A stretch of 64,000 nucleotides of DNA from Paenibacillus sp. (GCA_031180825.1 JAPSLM010000009.1:159459-223458); one strand, 5' to 3'. Shown: positions 9,097 to 17,651, counted from the stretch's first letter. Numbers and translations: made by a program. The notes: generated by a model not told the origin, from the sequence alone.

Positions 9097-9983
9097 CATG
9101 GCCGTTTCGGCTGGCCGTACTGACCGATGAGGTATCGCAGGATATCGAAGAGGTGATTCGCTTTTGCCGCGACTATAAGCTGGAAGCGGTCGAGCTTCGC
9201 TCCGTCGACGATCAGCCGCTCTACAAGCTGCCGGACGAGCGGATCGATGCGCTTGCGGCGAGGCTGAGGGAAGCGGGGCTTACCGTATGCGGCTTGTCTT
9301 CGCCGGTATTCAAATGCGAGCTGGACGACGAGGCGCAAATCGAGGAGCATATCGGCATTTTGAAGCGTTATGCGGACCTGGCCCGCCGCTTCGGCTGCCG
9401 TTACGTCCGGGGCTTCAGCTTCTGGGCGCAAGGCCCGTTCGACGAAGCGCTGCCGCGGATCGCGGAGCGGCTGCGCGGAATCGCGGGGGTAATGGAAGCG
9501 GCGGGGCTTATCTATGCGCTCGAATTCGATCCCGCCGTCTATGCGACGAACGGCGACAAAGTGCGGCGGCTGCTGGAGGCGGCGGCCTCCCCGCATCTTC
9601 GGGCGCTGTACGACCCGGGCAACGACTTATGGGACCCGGACGGCGAGGTGCCTTACCCCGATGGCTATGAACATTTGCGCGGACAGATCTGCCATATTCA
9701 TTTGAAGGATGCGGTGCGGACGGCGGACGGCGTGCAAGGCGTTGCGATCGGAAAGGGCGAAGTGGATTACCGGGCGCTGCTCCAGCGCCTGCTGGCCGAC
9801 GGCTACGACGGCTATCTGGTCGTCGAGACGCATTACCGCTTGCGCTCGCAGCTGACGGAGGAGCAGCTCAAGCGTCCGTCCGGCAGCGCCTTCTCGGAAG
9901 GCGGGGAAGAAGCTTCGCGGGAGTGTATGGACAGCTTGCTCTGTTTAATGGAGAGCATTCGAGCGGAAGCAGGGCAGGGATAA
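9093..9983 (+). CDS. Sugar phosphate isomerase/epimerase, AP endonuclease 2-type TIM barrel
   Basis: The ATG overlaps the previous stop codon (ATGA), so translation is coupled. The 296 residues read as a TIM barrel of the xylose-isomerase-like superfamily. Conserved metal-site elements are visible: YALEFDPAVYAT (Glu), LYDPGNDLWD (Asp), ICHIHLKDA (His and Asp) and YLVVETHYR (final Glu). This family includes hexulose-phosphate isomerases and inosose or 3-keto-sugar epimerases, which often work with Gfo/Idh/MocA dehydrogenases. The pairing with the overlapping dehydrogenase fits that scheme. It ends the sugar operon; an intrinsic terminator follows. Confidence 0.9.
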   Translation: MTWPFRLAVLTDEVSQDIEEVIRFCRDYKLEAVELRSVDDQPLYKLPDERIDALAARLREAGLTVCGLSSPVFKCELDDEAQIEEHIGILKRYADLARRFGCRYVRGFSFWAQGPFDEALPRIAERLRGIAGVMEAAGLIYALEFDPAVYATNGDKVRRLLEAAASPHLRALYDPGNDLWDPDGEVPYPDGYEHLRGQICHIHLKDAVRTADGVQGVAIGKGEVDYRALLQRLLADGYDGYLVVETHYRLRSQLTEEQLKRPSGSAFSEGGEEASRECMDSLLCLMESIRAEAGQG

Positions 9984-9996
9984 GCGGCTCGGTACG

Positions 9997-10027
9997 GAGA
10001 CATCGGACTACCGGTGTCTCTTTTTTT
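9997..10027 (+). terminator. Intrinsic terminator of the sugar operon
   Basis: GAGACATCGG pairs with CCGGTGTCTC around an ACTA loop and is followed by seven T residues. It lies 13 bases after the isomerase stop. Confidence 0.92.
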
Positions 10028-10123
10028 CTCTTCGATCGGGAGCATGTCCGGCAACAAACGCCATGGAAAAAGCGTCCGTAAGGATAAGCAGTGACATTCA
10101 TGGTTGGTTAGGGAGGAAACAGC

Positions 10124-10606
10124 ATGGGGAAAATTTTGACGGGATTGGCGCTTTTTCTTGTTATGTCCGGTACGGCATTGTTCGCAGGCGGGAAAATAGG
10201 GAATCCGGAACAGGCGGACCCTCCGGACCGGGTCGATATCCGCGGCACAATTACGGCTGTGACGAAAGCTCCGAAAGCGGCAGCATCCGCTTCTTCCGGC
10301 AATTCGGATCCGAATGCTTCGGTATCCCGCAAAGATACGGTCCCGGCGGAGCCGAACCCCGAAGGAAAGACCGTTGCCATTATGGTGGAAGGGCCTAAGA
10401 CGGAAAAACAGCCTTATGACAAGGCATCGGTGTCCTTGCGCGAGCATACGAAAATTTATAAAAAGCAGGGGGCGGAGCTTGCCGGCGCCGCCGTCGAAGA
10501 GTTGACGGTCGGCTCGGAAGTGGAAATTTCCTTCGACGGTCCGGTGGCGGAATCCTACCCCGTTCAGGCTGTGGCAGGGAAGGTTGTGATCCTGAACAAG
10601 CAATAG
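10124..10606 (+). CDS. Small secreted protein of unknown function
   Basis: A 160-residue protein begins with a hydrophobic leader (MGKILTGLALFLVMSGTALF), and an AGGGAGGAAAC ribosome binding site precedes the ATG. After a Ser/Ala-rich linker the body contains VDIRGTITAVTK and, later, VSLREHTKIYKK and LTVGSEVEISFDGPV. This resembles the small oligosaccharide-binding-fold proteins of the DUF3221 group, which have an RGxI(T) start and a GxxVxI strand. No lipobox cysteine is present, so it is either released or held by the uncleaved leader. It stands alone between two terminators. The DUF3221 resemblance is an impression and has not been searched. Confidence 0.7.
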   Translation: MGKILTGLALFLVMSGTALFAGGKIGNPEQADPPDRVDIRGTITAVTKAPKAAASASSGNSDPNASVSRKDTVPAEPNPEGKTVAIMVEGPKTEKQPYDKASVSLREHTKIYKKQGAELAGAAVEELTVGSEVEISFDGPVAESYPVQAVAGKVVILNKQ

Positions 10607-10636
10607 CCCGGCATGAGACCGGGCTTCTTTGTTTTT
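10606..10636. terminator. Intrinsic terminator, probably bidirectional
   Basis: GCCCGG and CCGGGC pair around a seven-base loop and are followed by TTCTTTGTTTTT. It starts in the stop codon of the small secreted protein and abuts the end of the convergent radical SAM gene. Confidence 0.85.
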
Positions 10637-11459
10637 ACGGCAAAAAGCCCGCTTGACTTACCAAAATCCGCTCTTCCGGAAAATGCCGCTTCAGCTGCTC
10701 AAGTACTTGTTGGTACGCGTCCCGGTCATACCACGCCTCCAGGCCGAGCGATTCGTACATACGGCGGATGCCGAGACGCTCCGTGCGCCGTCCGAGACTG
10801 CCGTCGCCCATGAAGAAATCGTCGACGACGAGTCGCGTCACGCCGGTATCCCGCAGCGCTTGCGCGAAGCCGCCGCTGCTTGGCAGCACGGGCGAGACGG
10901 CCGCTTGCGCGGGTACGCCCGCTTCGACGAGCCCGCGCAGCGCCCGCAGCCGGGCGGGGATCGGCGGTGCGGCGGGCGAGAACGCCTTGCGGATCGGCTC
11001 CAGGTCGGTCTCGATCGTGAGGCTGACGCGCACTCGCGTTCCGAGCCGCCGCAGCAAATCGATGTCCCGGGTGACGAGCGGGCTGCGCGTTTGCAGCAGC
11101 ACAAAATCGGGCGCGTCGCCTCCGGCCATCGTTTCGAGCAGCGAACGGGTCAGTCCGGTCCGGTGTTCGACCGGCTGGTACGGGTCCGTGCTGGAGGACA
11201 TAAAGATGGAAACCGGCCCTTTGCGCTTCGCCCGGACGAGTTCTTTGGCGAGCAGCTCCGCGGCCGACGATTTGACGTCGATCCAGCTTCCCCAAGGCTC
11301 CGGGCGAAACTTGGCCACCGGCATTTCACGCACGTAGCAGTAGGTGCAGGCGAAGGCGCAGCCGGAATAAGGATTGAGCGTATGCGTATAGCCCGTCAAA
11401 TAACCGGTGGCCGCATTAAGCAGCTGCTTGGGGGCTTTGAACGTAACGGTCGGTAGCAT
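10635..11459 (-). CDS. SPL-family radical SAM protein
   Basis: The 274-residue protein contains YSGCAFACTYCYV with Cys34, Cys38 and Cys41 in the CxxxCxxC arrangement that binds the SAM-cleaving 4Fe-4S cluster. Further family marks are IFMSSSTDPYQPVE and VRVSLTIETD, which resemble the spore photoproduct lyase-like (Rv2578c/SplB-related) radical SAM group. A GAGGTG box precedes the ATG at 11459; a GTG three codons upstream is possible. True spore photoproduct lyase is longer (about 340 residues) and has an extra conserved cysteine, so this is a relative rather than SplB itself. The substrate is unknown. Confidence 0.85.
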   Translation of the reverse strand: MLPTVTFKAPKQLLNAATGYLTGYTHTLNPYSGCAFACTYCYVREMPVAKFRPEPWGSWIDVKSSAAELLAKELVRAKRKGPVSIFMSSSTDPYQPVEHRTGLTRSLLETMAGGDAPDFVLLQTRSPLVTRDIDLLRRLGTRVRVSLTIETDLEPIRKAFSPAAPPIPARLRALRGLVEAGVPAQAAVSPVLPSSGGFAQALRDTGVTRLVVDDFFMGDGSLGRRTERLGIRRMYESLGLEAWYDRDAYQQVLEQLKRHFPEERILVSQAGFLP

Positions 11460-11514
11460 CTTCCGCACCTCGTTTCGCTTGTAGAATGTGATAAGCGGCC
11501 GGTGGCCTTACCGG

Positions 11515-12057
11515 TTATTCGATCATAATCCGCACGATATCGCCTTCCGCGATCGTCCCTATACGCTCGACGGAGCAGACGATGCCGCGCCGCTTTTTCG
11601 CGGCGGCCGTGAAGCGGGAAGCCAGCGCAGGATTGGCTGTCGCTTCGGCGATCACCTCGCCCGGCCCCGTGCAGGGCAGATTCTCGCCTTCGCCGATCAA
11701 GCCCGTTCCGGCCGGGAACAGCAGGCGCGCACCCTGCGGCAGCAGCGTGAGGGAAGGATATCCCTCCAACAGCAGATTGGCCCCGAGCCACTCCGGGAGC
11801 ACTTCGGGCAGCCCCATCCGCTCCGCGATCTGGGCGCATTCCTCGACGGAGACGATGCTGATCTGTCTCCGGTTGGCAATGTCGGTGCCGCGCGGATAAA
11901 ACCGCTGCCGACTGTCGGCAGGCCGCGTCAGCCCGTAATGCCGGTCGCCGGGAATGCCGGCAAGATCCACGGTGACGGAGCTTTCCCGCGCGGTGACGAA
12001 CGTATGCGGATCGCGGGCGGCCAGCACGGCCTTGACCCGGGCTTCAAAAGTTTTCAT
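11515..12057 (-). CDS. MOSC domain-containing protein
   Basis: This 180-residue protein fits the single-domain MOSC (molybdenum cofactor sulfurase C-terminal) group. It shows VDLAGIPGDRHYGLTRPAD, an IANRRQISIVS segment, and GENLPCTGPGEVI, where the cysteine-proline neighbourhood matches the conserved MOSC cysteine. Such proteins handle sulfur or bind the molybdenum cofactor, but stand-alone members are mostly uncharacterised. The start at 12057 is supported by AAAGGGG upstream and by the loss of similarity in the earlier open frame. It lies 55 bases ahead of the radical SAM gene on the same strand, so the two may be co-transcribed. Confidence 0.86.
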   Translation of the reverse strand: MKTFEARVKAVLAARDPHTFVTARESSVTVDLAGIPGDRHYGLTRPADSRQRFYPRGTDIANRRQISIVSVEECAQIAERMGLPEVLPEWLGANLLLEGYPSLTLLPQGARLLFPAGTGLIGEGENLPCTGPGEVIAEATANPALASRFTAAAKKRRGIVCSVERIGTIAEGDIVRIMIE

Positions 12058-12120
12058 TTTAGCGTATTTCCCCTTTCCGTACAAGGTTAAGCTTAACAGA
12101 ATGGCGTGCGAATAGACAAG

Positions 12121-12153
12121 AAACCCGGCTTCCTCCAAGGGGAAAACGGGTTT
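12121..12153 (-). terminator. Possible terminator after the aldolase-like gene
   Basis: AAACCCG and CGGGTTT pair around a long loop, just past the stop of the minus-strand gene at 12184. The minus-strand tail is only moderately T-rich, so this is tentative. Confidence 0.4.
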
Positions 12154-12183
12154 TTGCTGCGTGAGCCGCAAGCGGCGACCGGC

Positions 12184-13140
12184 TTACTCGCCGGCCGGCA
12201 TCGCTTCGGGGGATGTCATTTTGTCGTAGAACTCGACGAACTTGTCCTTTTTGTCGCTGGCGCGAACCGCCATGGCCGAACGCGGATGATCGTTCAATAC
12301 GCCGGCGATCATGTAAGGAATAATGTAGCCCCATTCCCACTTCTCGCGCATGTTGATCATATGCTTCTCAATGATGCCGAGGATCGGACGAACGTCGTAC
12401 TTCGGATTTTTCAAATGGCTGACGATCAGCTCTGTCGGGCAGTTCCCGGCAGCTCGTCCCATGCCGTATACGGATGTGTCAAGGAACTCGACGCCTTTGG
12501 TGGCGCCCATGATCGTATTGGAGAAGGCGAGCTGCATGTTGTTGTGCATATGCAGGCCGAGCTTCTTATTTGGCAGAAGACGCTGGAATTTGGAGACGAG
12601 ATATTCGACGTCCCGGTAGTCCATGCTGCCGTACGAATCGACGATGTACACGACATCGACCGGACTTTTGGCGATTTCTTCGAACGCTTCGTTCAGATCG
12701 TTCTCCATTACGTGGGAGAGCGCCATAATGTTGATCGTCGTTTCATAGCCGTAGTCGTGGAATTTTTGCACCAGATCGAGCGCTTTATCCACATCTTTAA
12801 TGTAGGTCGCTACGCGGATCAGGTCGAGCAGACTGTTTTCCCGGGGGAGAATGTCCTTCTCGTCAACGCGTCCGATGTCGACCAGCGCAGACAGCTTGGT
12901 ATCGGTCTTTTGCGGGATGACTTCCTTCAGGAAATCCTCGTTCAAAAAGCGCCAAGGACCCGCTTCGGCGCCTTTCAGAAGCTTGGCCGAGTTTTTATAA
13001 CCGATCTCCATATATTCGACGCCGGCTTCACTTAGACCGTAATACATGTCTTTGACAAACTCGACGCTAAAATCCCAGTTGTTGACCAAACCGCCGTCGC
13101 GGATGGTGCAGTCCAAAATATTGTGGTTTTCCCTGACCAT
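12184..13140 (-). CDS. Aldolase catalytic domain protein, HMGL/DRE-TIM family
   Basis: The 318-residue protein begins ILDCTIRDGGLVNNWDF, the DxTxRDG motif of the DRE-TIM metallolyases (HMG-CoA lyase, isopropylmalate synthase, 4-hydroxy-2-oxovalerate aldolase). LGLHMHNNMQLAFSN supplies the HxH(N) metal ligands, and SVYGMGRAAGNCPTELI matches the conserved G-M-G-R/A-GN-E loop. It lacks the regulatory C-terminal domain of LeuA. The gene is monocistronic with its own promoter. Relatives are usually described only as aldolase-domain proteins, so the substrate is not assigned. Confidence 0.87.
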   Translation of the reverse strand: MVRENHNILDCTIRDGGLVNNWDFSVEFVKDMYYGLSEAGVEYMEIGYKNSAKLLKGAEAGPWRFLNEDFLKEVIPQKTDTKLSALVDIGRVDEKDILPRENSLLDLIRVATYIKDVDKALDLVQKFHDYGYETTINIMALSHVMENDLNEAFEEIAKSPVDVVYIVDSYGSMDYRDVEYLVSKFQRLLPNKKLGLHMHNNMQLAFSNTIMGATKGVEFLDTSVYGMGRAAGNCPTELIVSHLKNPKYDVRPILGIIEKHMINMREKWEWGYIIPYMIAGVLNDHPRSAMAVRASDKKDKFVEFYDKMTSPEAMPAGE

Positions 13141-13222
13141 AATGATTGACTCCTCTCCAAAATAGGCGACCGCTTCGTGGCTTTTAAGCTTTTAAGCAGT
13201 AAAGCATACGTTTTTATAACTA

Positions 13223-13250
13223 ATATTACATATGGCTCGCCACTTGTCAA
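13223..13250 (-). promoter_or_regulatory. SigA-type promoter of the aldolase-like gene
   Basis: Read on the minus strand, TTGACA (13245-13250) is followed after 16 bases by TAATAT (13223-13228). This is about 80 bases upstream of the start codon in an AT-rich stretch. Confidence 0.6.
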
Positions 13251-13388
13251 TGATAACAAATTCCCCGTACCGTGACAATCGCAAATTCGCCGAAAATAAG
13301 CAAAAGTTGCAGGATTTTCCCGGGTTTTGTGGAAACTTGCATTATAATGGAGACAAACATGAGGATTTTGCAGGCAGGAGGGGAAGAC

Positions 13389-13880
13389 ATGCTGAAATAT
13401 AATATCGCTTTTATCTGTAGCGGCGGTCGGTTGCTTATGCTTAACCGGGGCAAAGCGCCGCTGCTCGGGCTGTGGAACGGGGTCGGCGGCAAGCTGGAGC
13501 CGGGAGAAACGCCGCTGGCAAGCGTCATACGGGAAATCGAAGAGGAGACCGGTCTCCGTCTGGAAGCGGAGGCGGTGCGTTTCGGCGGGACCGTGACGTG
13601 GGAGGTGGACGGCCGGGATGCCGGAGGGATGTACGCTTTTATCGCAGAGGCTCCGGAAGATGCGCTGCCGGCTTTGCCGGTGGAGACGGCCGAGGGCATT
13701 TTGGCGTGGAAGCCGGTCGAATGGGTGAACGACCCGGAAAATGACGGCGTGGTGCAGCATGTCCGGCACTTTCTTCCGGCGATGATGGCCGGAGAGCCTT
13801 GTGCGGAGCACCGCTGCTTTTTCCGGGAGGGAAAGCTGCTGACCGTCGAACGGCGGCCGCTGCAGGAGGTCGTACGTTAA
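13389..13880 (+). CDS. NUDIX hydrolase
   Basis: A complete NUDIX box occupies residues 34-56: G-x5-E, seven residues, then REIEEETGL, providing the Mg-binding glutamates. The 163-residue protein therefore hydrolyses a nucleoside diphosphate linked to some group X, as MutT/YtkD-type enzymes do. The N-terminal strand (LKYNIAFICSGGRLLMLNR) suits a MutT-like sanitising enzyme. GGAGGGG lies eight bases ahead of the ATG, which fixes the start; the longer open frame upstream has no similarity. Monocistronic, with a terminator shared with the next convergent gene. The specific substrate cannot be told from sequence. Confidence 0.9.
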   Translation: MLKYNIAFICSGGRLLMLNRGKAPLLGLWNGVGGKLEPGETPLASVIREIEEETGLRLEAEAVRFGGTVTWEVDGRDAGGMYAFIAEAPEDALPALPVETAEGILAWKPVEWVNDPENDGVVQHVRHFLPAMMAGEPCAEHRCFFREGKLLTVERRPLQEVVR

Positions 13881-13910
13881 GAAGTGCCGCCGAGATGCCG
13901 GGCAAAAATC

Positions 13911-13957
13911 AAGACGTTCCGTTTCCTTGTTCAAGGCGAGGAGACGGAACGTCTTTT
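13911..13957. terminator. Bidirectional intrinsic terminator
   Basis: AAGACGTTCCGT pairs perfectly with ACGGAACGTCTT. T runs flank it on both strands, so it serves the NUDIX gene and the convergent membrane protein gene. Confidence 0.9.
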
Positions 13958-13973
13958 TGGCTTGCCTGCGCCT

Positions 13974-14309
13974 CTAAGGCGTCTTGATCAAGGTCAAGCC
14001 GCCGATCAGCGGCAGCGGCTTCATCCACCCGTTCACGGTATTCAGAATGCCCATGATAAATAAGACGAGCAGGCCGAGATTGGCCAGGGGCACGAGCAGC
14101 AGTCCGATCAGCGGCAGCAGCCCGAGCACCAGGTTGGCGGCGATCGAGGTCAAGAGCAGCACCAGCCCCTGATTGGCATGAAACATGGCAAACCTCGATT
14201 TCGGAGCGGCCAGCAGCGGCACGAAAAATAAAACATACGCCGCGGCGGCAATCCATTGGTACGAACGCACATCCTCCGGCTCGGGGCTTTCGGGCGGTCC
14301 GTTGTTCAT
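13974..14309 (-). CDS. Small membrane protein, DUF4870/Tic20-like
   Basis: A 111-residue hydrophobic protein with three to four predicted membrane segments. The pattern SYQWIAAAAYVLFFVPLLAA, then FAMFHANQGLVLLLT, then repeated leucine-rich helices matches the small DUF4870/Tic20-like family. In that family a helix-breaking F(H)xNQG motif follows the first hairpin. AGAGAGGTG six bases ahead of the ATG at 14309 supports the start. Function is unknown for bacterial members. Monocistronic on the minus strand. Confidence 0.75.
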   Translation of the reverse strand: MNNGPPESPEPEDVRSYQWIAAAAYVLFFVPLLAAPKSRFAMFHANQGLVLLLTSIAANLVLGLLPLIGLLLVPLANLGLLVLFIMGILNTVNGWMKPLPLIGGLTLIKTP

Positions 14310-14479
14310 GGCGTACACCTCTCTCGGATCAGGATTTGGCGAAGCCGGATAAGGCAGCGGTTTCGCTATCATCCTATGCCTGCGGTTGTGGGAGTATGTG
14401 CCGCGCTTGGAATAAGCATCCTGTATCGGGGCAAACTACAACCAAACGTGAACCTACTACCGACAAGCGGAGGGACCTT

Positions 14480-14905
14480 ATGAGCAGCACACCGATTTTG
14501 TTTCAATTCGAATCCCAGAATTCGGCCGCTTTGGCCCAGGATATGCTGGAGGAGCTCGGGTACCGCGTGAGTCCGCATACGAACCTGAAACAGCCGACCT
14601 TGCATGTCATCGTGGACCGTCACGATCTGACATCCGCGCTCGAAATCGTTCAGGCGTATGGGGGGCGCTTGATCGAAGCGGAAGGCTCGCTGAGCGAGAC
14701 CGCCGCTTACGCCATGGCCTACGACCAAGATCACCTGATCCCGATTCCGGCGCATTTCGTGAACGAGGATTGGACCGAAAGCGAGCCGGCCGTATCCGCT
14801 TCGGACTATGTCAACCGCTCCAGCGGCGCTTACAATGACGAGGATGTGCCGTTCGATCCGTCGGGCGACGATTATAACGGCTTCGATGCCGGCCTGCGTT
14901 TCTAG
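14480..14905 (+). CDS. Conserved hypothetical protein
   Basis: The 141-residue acidic cytoplasmic protein starts at an ATG preceded by GGAGGG. The first 80 residues (PILFQFESQNSAALAQDMLE to the conserved VDRHDLTSALEIVQAYGG) look like a small alpha/beta fold similar in layout to ACT- or DUF2007-type signal domains. The C-terminal tail is rich in Asp, Tyr, Ser and Gly and probably disordered. No membrane segment or catalytic motif is visible. No function is assigned. Confidence 0.7.
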   Translation: MSSTPILFQFESQNSAALAQDMLEELGYRVSPHTNLKQPTLHVIVDRHDLTSALEIVQAYGGRLIEAEGSLSETAAYAMAYDQDHLIPIPAHFVNEDWTESEPAVSASDYVNRSSGAYNDEDVPFDPSGDDYNGFDAGLRF

Positions 14906-14936
14906 GCGGCAAGCGGCGGTCCGAAGCCGCGTCCGG

Positions 14937-14978
14937 ACAGCGGTTCCCCGGCGAGACCGGACCGCTGTTTCTTTTTTT
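14937..14978 (+). terminator. Intrinsic terminator
   Basis: ACAGCGGT pairs with ACCGCTGT, with further GC pairing inside the loop, followed by a T-rich run at 14968-14978. It lies 32 bases after the hypothetical gene. Confidence 0.85.
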
Positions 14979-15159
14979 GGCCCGCTCCTTTTTGTTGGAC
15001 GTTCCTCACATCCTTTGACCGGTAAAACAAAGTTGCACGTGACCTATTTTTATTGGCGGGTAAAACACTGTTTCTCTAGACCCACACGGTTTTCGTCTGA
15101 TATGATGAGCCTGACTTTAAGCAAGCTGATTTTGGCAAGAGTGATGGAGGGGAACCGCC

Positions 15160-16029
15160 GTGGAAACGCATGATCCGTTAAAAGAAGGCGAAAAGGGCGC
15201 GTGGGTCAGCATTGTCGCGTATATCCTGCTTGCCGCTTTTAAGATCGGCATGGGGTATACGACCGGGTCCGAGGCGCTCACCGCCGACGGAATCAATAAC
15301 TCGACCGATATTATCGTATCGCTCGCCGTGCTGATGGGACTGCGCATCTCGCGCAAGCCGCCGGACCGGGACCACCCTTACGGACACAGACGGGCCGAGA
15401 CGATCGCTTCGCTCGTTGCATCGTTCATTATGGCTGCGGCGGGGATTCAAGTCGTACTGCAGGCGTGCAGGGGCTTTTTTGTAACGGACCGTCAGGCCCC
15501 GGATTTGCTGGCCGCATGGATTGCGCTCGGGTGCGCGGCCGTGATGTGGGGAGTATATTTGTATAACAGCCGTTTGGCGAAACGGCTTAACAGCCAGTCG
15601 TTGACGGCGGCAGCTTACGATAACCGGTCGGACGCGCTCGTGAGCGTCGGAGCGGCCGTAGGCATTATCGGATCGCGCTTCGGCTATCCGATCCTGGATG
15701 CCGCCGCGGCGCTCGCCGTCGGCTTGGTCATATGCAAGACGGCGTGGGACGTCTTCATCGATGCCGCCCACGCGCTTACCGACGGGTTCGACGACAAGAA
15801 GCTGAAGGTATTCCAGCAGACGGTGCGCCAGACGCCCGGCGTAGAGCGGATCAAGGATATCCGGGCCCGGGTGCACGGCAGCAGCGTGCTGCTGGACGTC
15901 GTCGTGGAGGTCAGCGCCGAGCTGTCCGTAGGCGAAAGTCACGAGATCAGCGACGAGATCGAGAAGCGGATGCTGGAGGAGCATCAGATCGGAAACGTGC
16001 ACGTTCATATCGAGCCTTATGTCGAATAG
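15160..16029 (+). CDS. Cation diffusion facilitator, Mn-type (MneS-like)
   Basis: The 289 residues give six membrane helices followed by a cytoplasmic domain (from about 205) ending in NVHVHIEPYVE. Transport-site motifs are NNSTD in helix 2 and DNRSD in helix 5. These N/DxxxD signatures mark manganese-exporting CDF proteins, where zinc exporters carry HxxxD. The stretch ISRKPPDRDHPYGHRRAE is near-identical in style to B. subtilis MneS (YeaB). The start is GTG, set by GGAGGGG eight bases upstream. Likely role: proton-coupled Mn(II) efflux. The metal is inferred from the motif, not tested. Confidence 0.9.
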   Translation: METHDPLKEGEKGAWVSIVAYILLAAFKIGMGYTTGSEALTADGINNSTDIIVSLAVLMGLRISRKPPDRDHPYGHRRAETIASLVASFIMAAAGIQVVLQACRGFFVTDRQAPDLLAAWIALGCAAVMWGVYLYNSRLAKRLNSQSLTAAAYDNRSDALVSVGAAVGIIGSRFGYPILDAAAALAVGLVICKTAWDVFIDAAHALTDGFDDKKLKVFQQTVRQTPGVERIKDIRARVHGSSVLLDVVVEVSAELSVGESHEISDEIEKRMLEEHQIGNVHVHIEPYVE

Positions 16030-16051
16030 AGGCGGGAGTCCCTTATTAACG

Positions 16052-16070
16052 AACGGGCCCCCCGTTTTTT
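16052..16070 (+). terminator. Intrinsic terminator of the CDF gene
   Basis: AACGGG pairs with CCCGTT over a three-base loop followed by T residues, starting 22 bases after the stop codon. Confidence 0.8.
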
Positions 16071-16185
16071 GTTTGATTTTACCTTCGTTTCAGGTTGGCG
16101 TCATAAATTTGTAACAATTAAAAATTACAATAAAAGTAAGTCGCAGATTCGACACAGATAAAAAGAGTGTAAGGAGGAATGCATC

Positions 16186-16287
16186 ATGCTCCATGCTCTG
16201 AAGTCCATCGTAAAAGGGTTTTTGTTCGGTCTTATTGCTGTCGGGATGCTGCCTTACTTGGTGGTTCAAGCGCTGACCGAGCTGTAA
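16186..16287 (+). CDS. Small hydrophobic peptide, 33 residues
   Basis: A short frame begins MLHALKSIVKGFLFGLIAVG and ends QALTEL. AAGGAGG at 16171-16177, eight bases from the ATG, is one of the best ribosome binding sites in the window, and a strong terminator follows at 16316. The peptide is one predicted membrane helix with a short amphipathic start. The whole unit (leader, ribosome binding site, frame, terminator) looks like a genuine small gene. A longer frame starting at 16179 in another phase has a composition unlike protein and is rejected. Function unknown. Confidence 0.68.
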   Translation: MLHALKSIVKGFLFGLIAVGMLPYLVVQALTEL

Positions 16288-16315
16288 CCTGTCGACAAGC
16301 CGCTCGTCATATACC

Positions 16316-16348
16316 GAAAGAGGATGGCCTGCGGGCCACCCTCTTTTT
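16316..16348. terminator. Intrinsic terminator, probably bidirectional
   Basis: GAAAGAGG-TGGCC pairs with GGCCA-CCCTCTTT and ends in a T run. It separates the small peptide gene from the convergent flavoprotein gene. Confidence 0.85.
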
Positions 16349-16373
16349 GCCATTGGGAAGACAGAGCGGCCTT

Positions 16374-17651
16374 CTAAGCTTCAAGCGCGGCTTGCGCGGC
16401 CTGTGCGGCGAACGTCCCTGCCGTATAGCCTGTGGCGAAGGCCGCCGTAATGTTGTAGCCTCCGGTATACCCGTGGATGTCCAGAATCTCGCCGCAAAAG
16501 AACAGTCCTTGCATAAGCTTCGATCCCATCGTCCGCGGATCGAGCTCCTTCAAATTCACCCCTCCGCCGGTGACAAACGCCTCCTCAATCGACAGCGTCC
16601 CGTTCACCTTCACGGGAAGGGCTTTGATCCGCTTGCTTAATTCCATCCACGGCTGCTTTGGAATGTTATCGTACGTCGTCTGCTCATCCAGTCCGGCTTG
16701 CCGGAGCAGAAGCGGGACAAGGCGTTCGGAGACGTACCCCTTCAGCACGTTTTTGACCGCTTTTTTCGGCTCGCTTTTCGCCAAAGCCATCGACTCGTCA
16801 TAAATCTCCTGCACGCTTTTGTCCGGATACAAATCAATGGTGGTCAACACCTGCTTTTCCGCCGTTTTTTGCCGTTCCTTCACGACGAATTGACTGCACC
16901 GCAGCGCGATCGGGCCGGATAAGCCGAAATGGGTAAACAGCATGTCGCCCTGATGGGAGATGATTTTCTTGCCCTTGGCGTTCCAGACCGTAAGCTTCAC
17001 ATTCCGCAGCGACAAGCCTTGAAGCTCCCGGCTCCTGATAAAAGGCTCGCCGGACGTCAGCGGGACTTCCGTCGGAAACAGCGGCGTGATCGTATGCCCA
17101 GCGTCCTCGGCCCAAGCGTAGCCGTCGCCGGTCGAACCGGTATGGGGCACCGATTTGCCGCCGCTGGCGATGACGACGCATTTGCCGGCGATCGTCTCGC
17201 CCGTCCGAAGGCGAATGCCTGAGGTGCGCCCGTCCCGATAGAGCACGCGCTCCACCGCGCAGTTCACCCGAATGTCCACGCCTTGCTTGCGGACTTGGCC
17301 GACGAGCGCATCGACGACGGTTTTGGCTTTGTCCGTCACGGGAAACATCCTTCCGTTGTCCTCTTCCTTCAGCCGGATGCCGAGATTTTCGAAAAAAGCG
17401 ATAATTTCGCGATTGCCGAAATGGGCGAGCGCGCTGTGCAAAAACCGTCCGTTGCCCGGAATATGCTTAATAATCTCGTCGATTTCCTTCGCATTCGTCA
17501 CATTGCACCGGCCTCCGCCGGAAATGCCGAGCTTGCGTCCGAGCTTGTCGCCTTTATCGACCAGCACGACACGGGCGCCCTGCCTGCTGGCGGCAATACA
17601 AGCCATCAAGCCGGAGGGCCCGCCGCCGATGACGATGACATCGTACTTCAT
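16374..17651 (-). CDS. NAD(P)/FAD-dependent oxidoreductase, BaiN/HI0933 (YhiN) family
   Basis: The N-terminus [18 protein letters not shown] is the dinucleotide-binding GxGxxG fold that holds [19 protein letters not shown] is the hallmark of the HI0933/YhiN/BaiN family, and [19 protein letters not shown] is the second conserved block. The C-terminal [18 protein letters not shown] closes the FAD site. Length 425 residues is typical. BaiN from gut clostridia is reported as a bile-acid-related oxidoreductase, but most members have no known substrate, so that role should not be transferred. Its upstream region holds the left copy of the inverted repeat that brackets the recombinase. Confidence 0.92.
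   Translation of the reverse strand: MKYDVIVIGGGPSGLMACIAASRQGARVVLVDKGDKLGRKLGISGGGRCNVTNAKEIDEIIKHIPGNGRFLHSALAHFGNREIIAFFENLGIRLKEEDNGRMFPVTDKAKTVVDALVGQVRKQGVDIRVNCAVERVLYRDGRTSGIRLRTGETIAGKCVVIASGGKSVPHTGSTGDGYAWAEDAGHTITPLFPTEVPLTSGEPFIRSRELQGLSLRNVKLTVWNAKGKKIISHQGDMLFTHFGLSGPIALRCSQFVVKERQKTAEKQVLTTIDLYPDKSVQEIYDESMALAKSEPKKAVKNVLKGYVSERLVPLLLRQAGLDEQTTYDNIPKQPWMELSKRIKALPVKVNGTLSIEEAFVTGGGVNLKELDPRTMGSKLMQGLFFCGEILDIHGYTGGYNITAAFATGYTAGTFAAQAAQAALEA

Noticed and set aside
10635..11459. Spore photoproduct lyase (SplB) itself
   Set aside because: The protein is about 65 residues too short and lacks the extra conserved cysteine region, so only the wider radical SAM family is claimed.
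16179..16640. 153-codon frame overlapping the small hydrophobic peptide
   Set aside because: It runs through a terminator and into the 3' end of the flavoprotein gene; the shorter frame at 16186 fits the ribosome binding site better and looks like a membrane peptide.
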